Source: Pantoea cypripedii
Lineage (GTDB): Bacteria; Pseudomonadota; Gammaproteobacteria; Enterobacterales; Enterobacteriaceae
Length of the DNA stretch: 64,000 nt
Assembly (NCBI RefSeq): GCF_002095535.1
Contig: NZ_MLJI01000002.1
Location: forward strand, 629,786-693,785
Reading direction: 5' to 3'
In this document: one piece after another, positions 42,093 through 50,636 of the stretch
Layout of the letters: each line of letters starts with the position of its first letter
Numbering within the stretch: position 1 is the stretch's first letter
Position numbers and translations under genes: made by a program
Notes under the pieces: model-generated
Told to the model about the DNA's origin: nothing
Database searches by the model: none
What the model saw: the letters and a program-made list of their open reading frames with translations, nothing else

Positions 42093-43544
42093 TTATAAAA
42101 TGGCCGGAATGCCGGGTTCACGTTTTAACAAACGTCCATTCCGGCCCTGCACTTTGCCATCCTCATAACTCACCCCCCCGTTGACCACCACCAGATCGAT
42201 GCCCGGCGCCTGGCGGCAGGGATCGCGATAGGTGGCAACGTCTTCAATGCGGGTCATATCCACCAGGGTTAAATCGGCGAATGCCCCCTCACGGACCACG
42301 CCACGATCGCGCAGGCGAAAGCGTGCGGCAGATAGGCCAGTCATCTTACGCACCGCCTCGGCCAGATCGAACAATTTGAGGTCACGGCAATAATGGGCCA
42401 GCACGCGTGGAAAAGTGCCCCACAGGCGTGGGTGAGGATTAGGATCGGAAGGTAAGCCATCGGAACCCACCATCGACAACGGATGGGCCAGCACCTGGCG
42501 TACATCGTCCTCACTCATCATATGGTAGATCGCCCCGGCCGGACGCAGGCGCTCGGTGGCCTGCCACTGATCAACACCCCAGAGATCGGCGATCTCCTGC
42601 AAGGTCTTTTTCGCCATCTCCGGATGAGGCTCCGACCAGGTGATATAAATCTCCATCTTGCCATCAACACGCCAGGCATCGAGCGTGGTGGAGCTGCAAT
42701 TGTAGGGATAGCAGTCGCAGTTGCAGGATTGTTCGCTGGCGGCTTTTTCCAGCGCCGCCAGCGCCAGCGGTGCCCGCCCCCAGTTACCGGCTCCGGCACA
42801 TTTCAGATGGGAGATAACCAGCTCTGCCCCGGCCTGCCGCGCTGTGGTAAAGGATTCCTGCAGCGAGTCCAGCAGACCATCGTGTTCATTACGCATATGC
42901 GTGGTGTAGATCGCCCCCGAGGCACCAACGATATCCACCAGCGGCTGCATTTCCGCCATCGGTGCCTGGCGGGCATTGGTATAGGCCAGGCCGGAGCTCA
43001 GACCGATGGCCCCCGCATCAAGCGCGCGCTGCAACGTCTCACACATCTGCGCAAGTTCGCTACCGGTGGCCGGACGATCAAATTGCGCCATCACGTTGGC
43101 ACGCAGCGCGGTATGACCAATCAGCGCCGCCACGTTCACGCTCGGGCTGGCATCTTCCACCGCCGCGACATAATGCGGAAAAGTGGGATAGACAAAGGCG
43201 TCTTTTTTCCCCAACAGGTTCATCGGATCGGGCGGCGCATCCGGTAAAACCACTGGCGACGCGCTGATGCCACAGTTCCCGACAATCACCGTAGTCACTC
43301 CCTGGGAAATTTTGGCGAGCATCTCCGGCTGATGAATCACATTGGTATCATCGTGGGTGTGGACGTCAATAAACCCCGGCATCAGGCAGCGCCCGTTGCC
43401 CTCAATCACACGCTGGGCAGACTCGCCGGTGAGATCACCGATGGCGACAATCCGCTCACCCACCACCGCCACATCCGCCATATAGGGTTCAGCACCGCTG
43501 CCATCCACCACCGTGACGGCACGAAACAGTAAATCAAAGGTCAT
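42093..43544 (-). CDS. N-acyl-D-amino-acid deacylase (D-aminoacylase)
   Basis: The 483-residue protein is an amidohydrolase-superfamily enzyme. GFIDVHTHDD gives the His62/His64 metal pair, GNCGISASP gives Cys91, the special cysteine metal ligand of D-aminoacylases, and SHLK and THMRNEHDG give further His residues. MVGSDGLPSDPNPHPRLWG holds the catalytic Asp. It releases D-amino acids from N-acyl-D-amino acids. It is the last gene of the minus-strand D-amino-acid operon, overlapping the ATPase gene by four bases. A 10-bp inverted repeat (42102-42146) lies in its last codons. Substrate range is inferred. Confidence 0.9.
   Translation of the reverse strand: MTFDLLFRAVTVVDGSGAEPYMADVAVVGERIVAIGDLTGESAQRVIEGNGRCLMPGFIDVHTHDDTNVIHQPEMLAKISQGVTTVIVGNCGISASPVVLPDAPPDPMNLLGKKDAFVYPTFPHYVAAVEDASPSVNVAALIGHTALRANVMAQFDRPATGSELAQMCETLQRALDAGAIGLSSGLAYTNARQAPMAEMQPLVDIVGASGAIYTTHMRNEHDGLLDSLQESFTTARQAGAELVISHLKCAGAGNWGRAPLALAALEKAASEQSCNCDCYPYNCSSTTLDAWRVDGKMEIYITWSEPHPEMAKKTLQEIADLWGVDQWQATERLRPAGAIYHMMSEDDVRQVLAHPLSMVGSDGLPSDPNPHPRLWGTFPRVLAHYCRDLKLFDLAEAVRKMTGLSAARFRLRDRGVVREGAFADLTLVDMTRIEDVATYRDPCRQAPGIDLVVVNGGVSYEDGKVQGRNGRLLKREPGIPAIL
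42102..42146. terminator. inverted repeat at the convergent gene ends
   Basis: GGCCGGAATG and CATTCCGGCC form a perfect 10-bp stem with a 25-base loop, within the last codons of the deacylase gene and just after the SsuA-like gene. It may stop transcription of the SsuA-like gene, but it lacks a T-run. Confidence 0.4.
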
Positions 43545-45187
43545 GATTCGATTCTCCGGCCTGCGGCAAAATCCCAGCCTTTACCAGGCACCGCGCCCAT
43601 CAGTTGTTGGGTATAAGGATGTTGTGGCGCACCCAGCACATCGCCTGCTGCGCCGTACTCGATCACCTTACCGTGCTGCATCACCAGCACGTCATCACAC
43701 AGCTGGGCGGCAACCCGCAAATCATGGGTAATAAATAAAATCGCCACCCCGAGACGACGCTGGATGTCATCCAGCAGTTGCAGCACCTGCGCCTGCACTG
43801 AAACATCGAGCGCCGAAACCGCCTCATCCGCCACAATCACATCCGGCTCCATCGCCAGCGCACGGGCGATAGCGATACGCTGCCGCTGCCCACCGGAAAA
43901 CTGATGGGGAAAACGATCGATAGCGTCAGCAGGCAACCCGACCAGTTCCAGCAATTCCTGTCCACGCGCCCAGGCCTCAGCGAAAGAGACGCCGTGGTTC
44001 ATCGGCCCTTCCACCAGACTTTTGCCGATACTGATGCGCGGATTGAGCGAACGGTTCGGATCCTGAAAAATCATCTGAATACGTTTACGATGTGGTTTGA
44101 GACCGGCGGGAGACAGCTCGGAAATATCGTTGCCGGTGATACGTATCGCCCCTTCATCCGGCGTCAGCAAACGCATTACACAGCGCGCCATGGTCGATTT
44201 ACCAGAACCACTTTCGCCGACAATGCCCAGCGTGCGACCCCGTTTGAGGCTGAAGGTGACATCATCCAATGCGCGCGTTCCTGCGCGCCGTTTGCCAAAC
44301 CAGCTCAGCAGCCCCCCTTTCGCCCGATAGATTTTGCCCAGCTCCACCACATCCAGCACCACCTGCGGGCTGATGGCTTTGCGTGCCGGACGGGGTGCCA
44401 GGCCGGGTACCGCCGCCAGCAGCGCTTTGGTGTAATCCTCACTGGGTTGCGACAGCACCTGTTCTAATCCACCGGATTCGACGATGTTGCCTTTGCGCAT
44501 CACGCAGACGCGGTCCGCAATATCCACCACCACACCCATATCGTGAGTAATAAACAACACCGCCGTGCCGTGCTTTTGCTGCAATTCACGGATCAGTTTG
44601 AGGATTTGCTGCTGGGTGGTGACATCCAGCGCGGTGGTCGGTTCATCGGCGATCAGCAACCGGGGTTCCAGCACCAATGCCATCGCGATCATAATGCGCT
44701 GACGCTGGCCGCCGCTCAGCTGGTGCGGGTAAGCCCCATAGATACGGGCGATGTCCGGCAAATGCACCTGCGATAACGCATCCATCACCCGTGCATGACG
44801 TTCCGCCGCACTGAGACCGGTATGCGTCTGCAACACTTCGTCGATCTGACGTCCCACCGTCAGCACCGGATTAAGTGCCGTCATCGGCTCCTGAAAAATC
44901 ATCGCCATATGGCTGCCACGCAACGCTTTCTGGCAGCTATTGCTTACCTGCAACACATCTTCGCCATCGAGCAGAATGCGGCCACCGGTGACTTTCAGCG
45001 CGCCTTTTGGCAGCAAACCGAGAGTCGCCAGTGAGGTGACCGACTTACCCGAACCGCTTTCTCCCACCAGACATAACGTCTCTCCAGCGTGGATACGGAA
45101 AGAGATATCCTGCAGGATCGGCACACCTTGTGCGGTGCTTACTGACAGGCGATCGACATGCAGCACCTCATGATGTTGTTCCGTCAT
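43541..45187 (-). CDS. peptide-type ABC transporter, fused double ATPase
   Basis: The 548-residue protein has two complete ATP-binding cassettes of the dipeptide/oligopeptide importer type (GsiA/YejF layout). Domain 1 has Walker A GESGSGKSV, signature LSGGQRQR and Walker B LLIADEPTT. Domain 2 (from about residue 285) has GESGSGKST, FSGGQRQR and VIVADEAVS. Both end in the peptide-importer tail (Y-x-x-LL-x-AVP-G). It powers the importer formed by the next three genes. Start and stop overlap neighbours by four bases, showing one transcript. Confidence 0.93.
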   Translation of the reverse strand: MTEQHHEVLHVDRLSVSTAQGVPILQDISFRIHAGETLCLVGESGSGKSVTSLATLGLLPKGALKVTGGRILLDGEDVLQVSNSCQKALRGSHMAMIFQEPMTALNPVLTVGRQIDEVLQTHTGLSAAERHARVMDALSQVHLPDIARIYGAYPHQLSGGQRQRIMIAMALVLEPRLLIADEPTTALDVTTQQQILKLIRELQQKHGTAVLFITHDMGVVVDIADRVCVMRKGNIVESGGLEQVLSQPSEDYTKALLAAVPGLAPRPARKAISPQVVLDVVELGKIYRAKGGLLSWFGKRRAGTRALDDVTFSLKRGRTLGIVGESGSGKSTMARCVMRLLTPDEGAIRITGNDISELSPAGLKPHRKRIQMIFQDPNRSLNPRISIGKSLVEGPMNHGVSFAEAWARGQELLELVGLPADAIDRFPHQFSGGQRQRIAIARALAMEPDVIVADEAVSALDVSVQAQVLQLLDDIQRRLGVAILFITHDLRVAAQLCDDVLVMQHGKVIEYGAAGDVLGAPQHPYTQQLMGAVPGKGWDFAAGRRIES

Positions 45188-46065
45188 TTATCGCCCCTTT
45201 TTTTCAGTCGCGGGTCGAGGGCATCGCTCACCACATCGCCCAGCAGGTTGATCGACAGGATGCACAGCGAAAGCAGCAGCCCCGGCCACAGCACCAGCGA
45301 TGGTTTCAGCTGGAAATAAAGGCGACCCTCGGAAATGATGTTGCCCCAGGTGGGGATTTCCGTGCCGATACCCGCGCCGAGGAAGGACAGAATCGCTTCG
45401 GTGAGAATCGCCGATGCGCAGATATAGGTGCTTTGCACAATCAACGGAGCCAGGGTGTTTGGCATCAGATGCCGGGTCAGCACCCGGAAGGTGGAGGTGC
45501 CCGTCAGAATCGCCGCTTCCACATAAGGTTCTTCACGCGCCGATAGCACCCTGGAGCGCACCAGACGCACCACCTGCGGGATCTCCGGCACCATAATCGC
45601 CACCATCACCGTCCAGATGCCCGCGCTGCTCAGTGAAACGATGGCAATGGCCAGCAGGATGCCGGGGATCGCCATCAGGCCATCCATCACGCGCATCACT
45701 ATCGCGTCGAGACTGCGAAAATACCCGGCCAGCAACCCGAGCGGCAGGCCAATCAACACGCTCATTAACGTGACGCCCAGCCCGACCATTAACGAAATGC
45801 GTGCGCCATACACCACGCGTGCAAACAGGTCGCGACCGTAGGCATCGGTTCCCAGCCAGAACTCCGCGCTGGGCGGTTTGAGCCGAAACGCGGGCGACAG
45901 CGCCTCGGGATCATGGCTGGCAATCCACGGGGCGAAGATCGCCATGCAGACAATCAGCGTCAACGTGACCAGCGCAATCACCGACAACAGCGGGATGCGC
46001 GGCAGCATTAACCAACGACGTCGGGGCGCTGGCAGCAGCGCAGAAACAGGTTTACTCATGCTCAT
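45184..46065 (-). CDS. peptide-type ABC transporter permease (DppC-like)
   Basis: The 293-residue inner-membrane protein has about six helices, an N-terminal cytoplasmic extension (SALLPAPRRRWLML), LGTDAYGRDLFARVVYGARISL (the DppC hallmark) and the ATPase-coupling EAA loop (EEPYVEAAILTGTSTFRVLTRHLMPN). It forms the channel with the DppB-like protein. The start has two in-frame ATGs (46065, 46059). The gap to the DppB-like gene is 9 bases. Confidence 0.92.
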   Translation of the reverse strand: MSMSKPVSALLPAPRRRWLMLPRIPLLSVIALVTLTLIVCMAIFAPWIASHDPEALSPAFRLKPPSAEFWLGTDAYGRDLFARVVYGARISLMVGLGVTLMSVLIGLPLGLLAGYFRSLDAIVMRVMDGLMAIPGILLAIAIVSLSSAGIWTVMVAIMVPEIPQVVRLVRSRVLSAREEPYVEAAILTGTSTFRVLTRHLMPNTLAPLIVQSTYICASAILTEAILSFLGAGIGTEIPTWGNIISEGRLYFQLKPSLVLWPGLLLSLCILSINLLGDVVSDALDPRLKKRGDK

Positions 46066-46074
46066 GCCTTACCC

Positions 46075-47016
46075 TCAGTAACGAATACGCGGATCGCTCA
46101 GCGCGTATGACAGGTCGATCAACAGGTTGATGATGACGTAGACCCCACTGGTCAGCAGGATCATGCCCTGAATCACCGGGTAATCGCGGGCCAGCACCGC
46201 ATCCACAATCAACCGGCCCAGACCGGGGATGTTAAACACGCTTTCCGTCACCACCACACCGGAGATCATCAGCGCAAAGCCGGTGCCGATCACCGTCAGG
46301 ATCGGGATCATCGAATTACGCAGCGCGTGACGGAACAGCACATGGATCTCCGATAGTCCTTTGGCGCGGGCGGTACGGATATAGTCTTCCCCCAGCACCT
46401 CCAGCACGCTGGCGCGGGTCATGCGTGCCACCAGCGCGATGTACACCGATGACAAGGTCAGAGCCGGTAAAATGATGCGCTCGGCAAACGGCCACACCCC
46501 TTTGGTGATGCTGGTAAAGCCTTGCACCGGCAACCATCTCAGCTCGATAGCAAACAGGGTTGCCAACAGATAACCAATGACAAATACCGGAATCGAGAAG
46601 CCCAGCACCGATGCCGACATCACCAGGTTGTCGATCCAGCTGCCGTGTTTCCACGCCGCCAGCACGCCGAGCGGCACGGAAATCAGGATGGTGAGGATAA
46701 TCGCCACCAGCGCCAGACTCAGTGTCGGCTCCAGCCGCTGACCAATCATGGTCAGCACCGGGGTATGCGCCATCAGCGACGTGCTGAAGTCGCCATGCAA
46801 CAACTGTCCAATCCAGACGAAAAATTGCTGATATAGCGGCTGGTCCAGACCCAGATTGGCGCGAATCGCCGCCAGCTGCTGAGGCGTCGCCATATCACCG
46901 GCAATAATCGCCGCCGGATCGCCCGGCGACAGGCGCAACAGCAGAAAAACAAACAGCGCGACCACCAGCATCACCGGGATTGCCGCCAGAACGCGGCGAA
47001 TAAAATAACCAGCCAC
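46075..47016 (-). CDS. peptide-type ABC transporter permease (DppB-like)
   Basis: The 313-residue inner-membrane protein begins VAGYFIRRVLAAIPVMLVVALFVFLLLRLSPGDPA, the DppB/OppB signature in outline. It has six helices and the coupling EAA loop EDYIRTARAKGLSEIHVLFRHALRN. The start is GTG 47016 with GGAGG upstream. The gap of 33 bases to the binding-protein gene fits one operon. Confidence 0.92.
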   Translation of the reverse strand: MAGYFIRRVLAAIPVMLVVALFVFLLLRLSPGDPAAIIAGDMATPQQLAAIRANLGLDQPLYQQFFVWIGQLLHGDFSTSLMAHTPVLTMIGQRLEPTLSLALVAIILTILISVPLGVLAAWKHGSWIDNLVMSASVLGFSIPVFVIGYLLATLFAIELRWLPVQGFTSITKGVWPFAERIILPALTLSSVYIALVARMTRASVLEVLGEDYIRTARAKGLSEIHVLFRHALRNSMIPILTVIGTGFALMISGVVVTESVFNIPGLGRLIVDAVLARDYPVIQGMILLTSGVYVIINLLIDLSYALSDPRIRY

Positions 47017-47049
47017 AGGAGCCTCCGAAGGTTGTATTTAAGTCAGCAA

Positions 47050-48645
47050 TTAATCGTCTTTCTCGACGTTCCAGAACACGGTAGAAGGTCCGGTCATTAA
47101 GTGGCTGACATGGTTGCTCCACGCCGCGACGTCATAGAATTGCCCCAGCGGGATGTAGCTGACTTCGTCCATGGCATGCTTCTGGATCTCGACCGCAATT
47201 TCTTTCTGTTTGGCCGGATCGGTGGCGGTGGCAAAATCCACTTTCAGCTGGTTCATCTGCGGATCGGTCGGCCAGCCGAACCAGGCGCCGTTACGTCCAC
47301 CACCGTCCAGCATTGGGTTGACCACCGGGTTCCAGATGGTTTCGGCATTCCAGTAGGTAAAGAACATATTCCAGCCACCCTGGGCCGGTGGATTCGGGTT
47401 GGCGCGGCGCGACACCAGCGTCTGCCAGTCCATCGGCTGCAAATCGACCTTAAAGCCCACCTTACGCAGCGCCTGAGCAGCCACCACCGGCTGGGATGCC
47501 TGGCTTGGCACATCGGTTGGCTGCATGATCACCACCGGCGTGCCGTCGTAACCGGCTTTCTTCAGCAGTGCTTTCGCTTCCTCGATATTGCCGCCGTTCA
47601 GCAGCGACTCACCGCCCGCCTGGCTTTCCAGCGCCGTGCCGCAACCGAACACTGAGGCGCAAAGTTTGTAGTACTGCGGGTTGCCCACCAACGCGTCGAG
47701 CACATCTTTCTGGTTCATGGCCAGCAATGCCGCGCGGCGGATATCAGGATTGTTAAACGGTGGATAGAGGAAGTTCATACGCCCACCGGTCATGGAACCG
47801 AGCTTGCTCAGGGTGCCGTACTTCAGATTCGGATCGGCCTGCACCATCGGCAGCAGGTCGATCGGCAGCTGTTCGATAAAATCGATATCACCGGAGGTTA
47901 AGGCATTAATCGCCGTCATCCGGTCAGGCATATTGATCCATTCAACCCGGTCCACCTTCACCACTTTGCCACCCGCCGTGCCGCTGGCCGGTTCTTTGCG
48001 TGGCACATAACCTTTGAACTTTTCGTAAACCACGCGGTTGCCCGGATCAAACTCGCTGGCGACAAACTTAAACGGCCCGGAACCGGTGTAGTCGGTGATC
48101 ATTTTGCCGTCCGGGGTGTTCGCTACCCTCTCCGGCATCATAAATGCCGCCACCGACGAGGGTTTCGCCAGCAGCTGCAGCACGTAGCCGAAGGGTTTCG
48201 CCAGCTTGAGGGTGATGGTTTTGTCATCGGTAGCGGTAAGGCTCTCGACATACTTCATCATCAATTGCCCGCCAACATCGTAACGCGCCCAGCGTTTCAG
48301 TGAGGCAACGCAATCGGTGGCGGTCACCGGTTTGCCGTCATGCCACAGCAACCCATCACGCAGGGTGAAGGTGTAAGTCAGGCCATCGGGTGAAATTTTC
48401 CAGTCCGCCATTTGCGGCTGCGGCGTCTGTTTATCATCCATGCCGATCAGGGTGTCGTAAATCATGTAGCCGTGGTTACGGGTGATTTGCGCCGTGGTGG
48501 CGATCGGATCCAGTACCCGTAAAGAAGATGACATCACAACATGCAGAGTTTTCTCTGCCGCCATCACCGACGGTGCGGCCATGGTGGCGCTCAGGCCAAC
48601 CGATAACAGACAAGCGATCAAAGTACGGGACGGAAATAGTTTCAC
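47050..48645 (-). CDS. peptide-type ABC transporter substrate-binding protein
   Basis: The 531-residue protein has a signal peptide (cleavage near VMAAEKT, about residue 30) and a DppA/OppA-type cluster-5 binding domain (LRVLDPIATTAQITRNHGYMIYDTLIGMD, then LTYTFTLRDGLLWHDGKPVTATDCVASLKRW in outline). I use GTG 48645 (GGAG eight bases upstream); the frame is open to 48669. Cluster-5 proteins bind di- and oligopeptides, and also opines and glutathione. Given the operon it probably binds D-amino-acid-containing or blocked amino acids. Confidence 0.9.
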   Translation of the reverse strand: MKLFPSRTLIACLLSVGLSATMAAPSVMAAEKTLHVVMSSSLRVLDPIATTAQITRNHGYMIYDTLIGMDDKQTPQPQMADWKISPDGLTYTFTLRDGLLWHDGKPVTATDCVASLKRWARYDVGGQLMMKYVESLTATDDKTITLKLAKPFGYVLQLLAKPSSVAAFMMPERVANTPDGKMITDYTGSGPFKFVASEFDPGNRVVYEKFKGYVPRKEPASGTAGGKVVKVDRVEWINMPDRMTAINALTSGDIDFIEQLPIDLLPMVQADPNLKYGTLSKLGSMTGGRMNFLYPPFNNPDIRRAALLAMNQKDVLDALVGNPQYYKLCASVFGCGTALESQAGGESLLNGGNIEEAKALLKKAGYDGTPVVIMQPTDVPSQASQPVVAAQALRKVGFKVDLQPMDWQTLVSRRANPNPPAQGGWNMFFTYWNAETIWNPVVNPMLDGGGRNGAWFGWPTDPQMNQLKVDFATATDPAKQKEIAVEIQKHAMDEVSYIPLGQFYDVAAWSNHVSHLMTGPSTVFWNVEKDD

Positions 48646-48714
48646 GCTTAACACTCCAGTAAAAGGCAAACCCTGGTGTCGGGAAATGCGGTGTGTGCAA
48701 TGTAAGGGGACAAC

Positions 48715-48734
48715 GCAGGACGTAAGCGTCCTGC
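48715..48734. other. intercistronic hairpin upstream of the binding-protein gene
   Basis: GCAGGACG-TAAG-CGTCCTGC is a perfect 8-bp stem with a tetraloop between the aminotransferase and binding-protein genes. It may stabilise or process the mRNA and help differential expression within the operon. Confidence 0.45.
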
Positions 48735-48739
48735 TGCCG

Positions 48740-49594
48740 TCAGAGTGCTGCTGCTAAGGCATGCTCGATATAAAGCTGGCGTAAACGCTGAGTCAGGGGA
48801 CCCGGCTGACCCGCGCCAACCGGCTGGCCATCGACATTGACGACCGGGTAAACAAAGGAGGTGGATGAAGTAATAAAGGCTTCTGCGGCCTCTCTGACTT
48901 CATCGATAGTGAAGCCGCGCTCTTCCAGACGCAGGCCATGTTCATTAATCAGGGCAATCAGCGCACTGCGGGTGATACCCGGCAATAACAGCTGCGAAAG
49001 CTCACGGGTGACGACGGCACCGGCGTGGGTGATGATAAAGGCATTGTTGGAGGTGCCTTCGGTAATCAGGCCATCCTTGACCAGCCAGGCATCGTCAGCA
49101 CCACGCAGCCGCGCCTGCTCTTTCGCCAGGCAGGCGTACAACAGTTGCGTGGTCTTGATATCGCAACGCCCCCAGCGTAAATCCGGCAGGCTGATAATAT
49201 TCATCCCACGTTTCGCCAGCGGGCTGCCAAGGATGTCTTTGGCCTGGGTGTAGAGCACCAGTGTCGGTGGCGTACCTGCTGCGGGAAACGAGAAGTTTCG
49301 GTCTTCCACGCCACGGCTTACCTGCAGGTAAATCAAACCTTCGTGCAAATCGTTGCGGGTGATCAGCTCCCGATGGATCGCCAGCAGCTGATCGTTATCA
49401 ACCGGTAACGACAGCGCCAGCTCACCCAGCGAACGACGCAGGCGTTTGAGGTGCTGCTCGAAATCCACCAGTCTGCCCTGCAATACCGCAGTCACCTCAT
49501 AGATGGCATCGGCGAAGGTGAACCCCCGATCAAAGACCGAGATTTTCGCTTCATTTTCCGCAATAAACTCACCATTCAGATAGACGGTGCGCAT
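48740..49594 (-). CDS. D-amino-acid aminotransferase (class IV PLP enzyme)
   Basis: The 284-residue protein has fold-type IV. VFDRGFTFADAIYEV near the N-terminus, catalytic Lys147 in RCDIKTTQLL, and Glu179 in LITEGTSNNAFII follow the Bacillus D-amino-acid transaminase pattern. LLPGITRSALIAL and SSTSFVYPVV complete it. It turns D-amino acids plus 2-oxoglutarate into 2-oxo acids plus D-glutamate. It lies between the carbamoylase and the importer, where it can consume the freed D-amino acids. A branched-chain aminotransferase role is less likely. Confidence 0.88.
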   Translation of the reverse strand: MRTVYLNGEFIAENEAKISVFDRGFTFADAIYEVTAVLQGRLVDFEQHLKRLRRSLGELALSLPVDNDQLLAIHRELITRNDLHEGLIYLQVSRGVEDRNFSFPAAGTPPTLVLYTQAKDILGSPLAKRGMNIISLPDLRWGRCDIKTTQLLYACLAKEQARLRGADDAWLVKDGLITEGTSNNAFIITHAGAVVTRELSQLLLPGITRSALIALINEHGLRLEERGFTIDEVREAAEAFITSSTSFVYPVVNVDGQPVGAGQPGPLTQRLRQLYIEHALAAAL

Positions 49595-49611
49595 GACTCA
49601 ATTTCTCCGGG

Positions 49612-50535
49612 TTAGGGGCGTTCCACGCCAGTCTGGCGGGTGATGATGCCGTAATGTTCGATGCGGCGATGACGGGCGAAATCAAAGATGGTGGTCTTGC
49701 CGAACTGGCACAGATCCATGTCGCAGCGGTGGGCGATCAACTCATCACCCTGCCCGCTGGCGCGCGCCACGACAAATCCGTTCGGGTCCACGATGACGCT
49801 GCCGCCCATTAATGGGAAGCCATCTTCAACCCCGGCTTTAGCGACACCGACCACCCATGTTGCGTTCTGGTAAGCACCGGCCTGCATACAGAGTTCGGAG
49901 TGGAACAGCCGTTTGGTTTCGCCTTCATCGCGTTCCAGGGAATTCACGGAAGGGGTGTTGTAGCCCAGCGTGACCAGTTCCACGCCCTGCAATCCCATAA
50001 CACGATAGGTTTCCGGCCAGCGGCGATCGTTGCAGATACACATGCCCATGATCGCGCCCTGGTTTTCCCAGGTCGGGAAGCCCAGATCGCCCGGCTCGAA
50101 ATAACGTTTTTCCAGATGCTGGAAATCACGATGTGGATCGTACTCAACATGCCCCGGCAGGTGCACCTTGCGGTATTTACCGACAATATTGCCCTGCCGA
50201 TCGGTGATGATGGAGGTGTTAAAGTGACGCCCTTCCGGGGTCAGTTCGGCGTAACCAAAGGTGATGGCAATACCATGCTCGCGGGAGAAATCGAACAGCG
50301 GACGCGTCACATCATTCGGCATTTCGCGTTCAAACCAGCTATCGACTTCATTCTGGTCTTCCATATACCAGCGTGGGAAAAACGTCGTCAGCGCCAGCTC
50401 AGGAAACACCACCAGCTCGCACCCCTGCTGCCGCGCCTGCTCCAGTAATGCCAGCATGCGCTGGACCACACTTTCTCTTGAGTCGCTTTTTTGGATTGCT
50501 CCCAACTGAGCTCCGCCAATTACAATTTCACGCAC
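49612..50535 (-). CDS. N-carbamoyl-D-amino-acid hydrolase
   Basis: The 307-residue nitrilase-superfamily enzyme has the triad Glu46 (FPELALTTFFPRW), Lys123 (KYRKVHLPGH) and Cys168 (CICNDRRWPE). FQHLEKRYFEPGDLGFP and the MQAGAYQN block are nearly those of the Agrobacterium D-carbamoylase as I recall it. It cuts N-carbamoyl-D-amino acids to D-amino acid, CO2 and ammonia. GAGG eight bases before GTG 50535 gives a protein of the family's usual length; the frame runs to 50577. No hydantoinase is in the window. Confidence 0.92.
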   Translation of the reverse strand: MREIVIGGAQLGAIQKSDSRESVVQRMLALLEQARQQGCELVVFPELALTTFFPRWYMEDQNEVDSWFEREMPNDVTRPLFDFSREHGIAITFGYAELTPEGRHFNTSIITDRQGNIVGKYRKVHLPGHVEYDPHRDFQHLEKRYFEPGDLGFPTWENQGAIMGMCICNDRRWPETYRVMGLQGVELVTLGYNTPSVNSLERDEGETKRLFHSELCMQAGAYQNATWVVGVAKAGVEDGFPLMGGSVIVDPNGFVVARASGQGDELIAHRCDMDLCQFGKTTIFDFARHRRIEHYGIITRQTGVERP

Positions 50536-50555
50536 GCACTTTTCCTCAACAAGAC

Positions 50556-50568
50556 CGACACAGTGTCG
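50556..50568. promoter_or_regulatory. short palindrome before the D-amino-acid operon
   Basis: CGACAC-A-GTGTCG is a perfect 6+1+6 palindrome 20 bases upstream of the carbamoylase start, in the 101-base gap after the LysR gene. It may be a regulator site or the edge of a 5' structure. Confidence 0.4.
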
Positions 50569-50636
50569 TAGGGCCATTGTGTGAGGTTCAGAGCGGTCTG
50601 TCGTATACCAAAATGTGGGCCTTACTTAACCTAAAG

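Noticed and set aside
42483..43247. Long plus-strand frame of 254 codons opposite the D-aminoacylase
   Set aside because: The minus strand carries the metal-binding motifs of the amidohydrolase. The plus frame has a His/Gln/Arg-rich composition typical of antisense translation.
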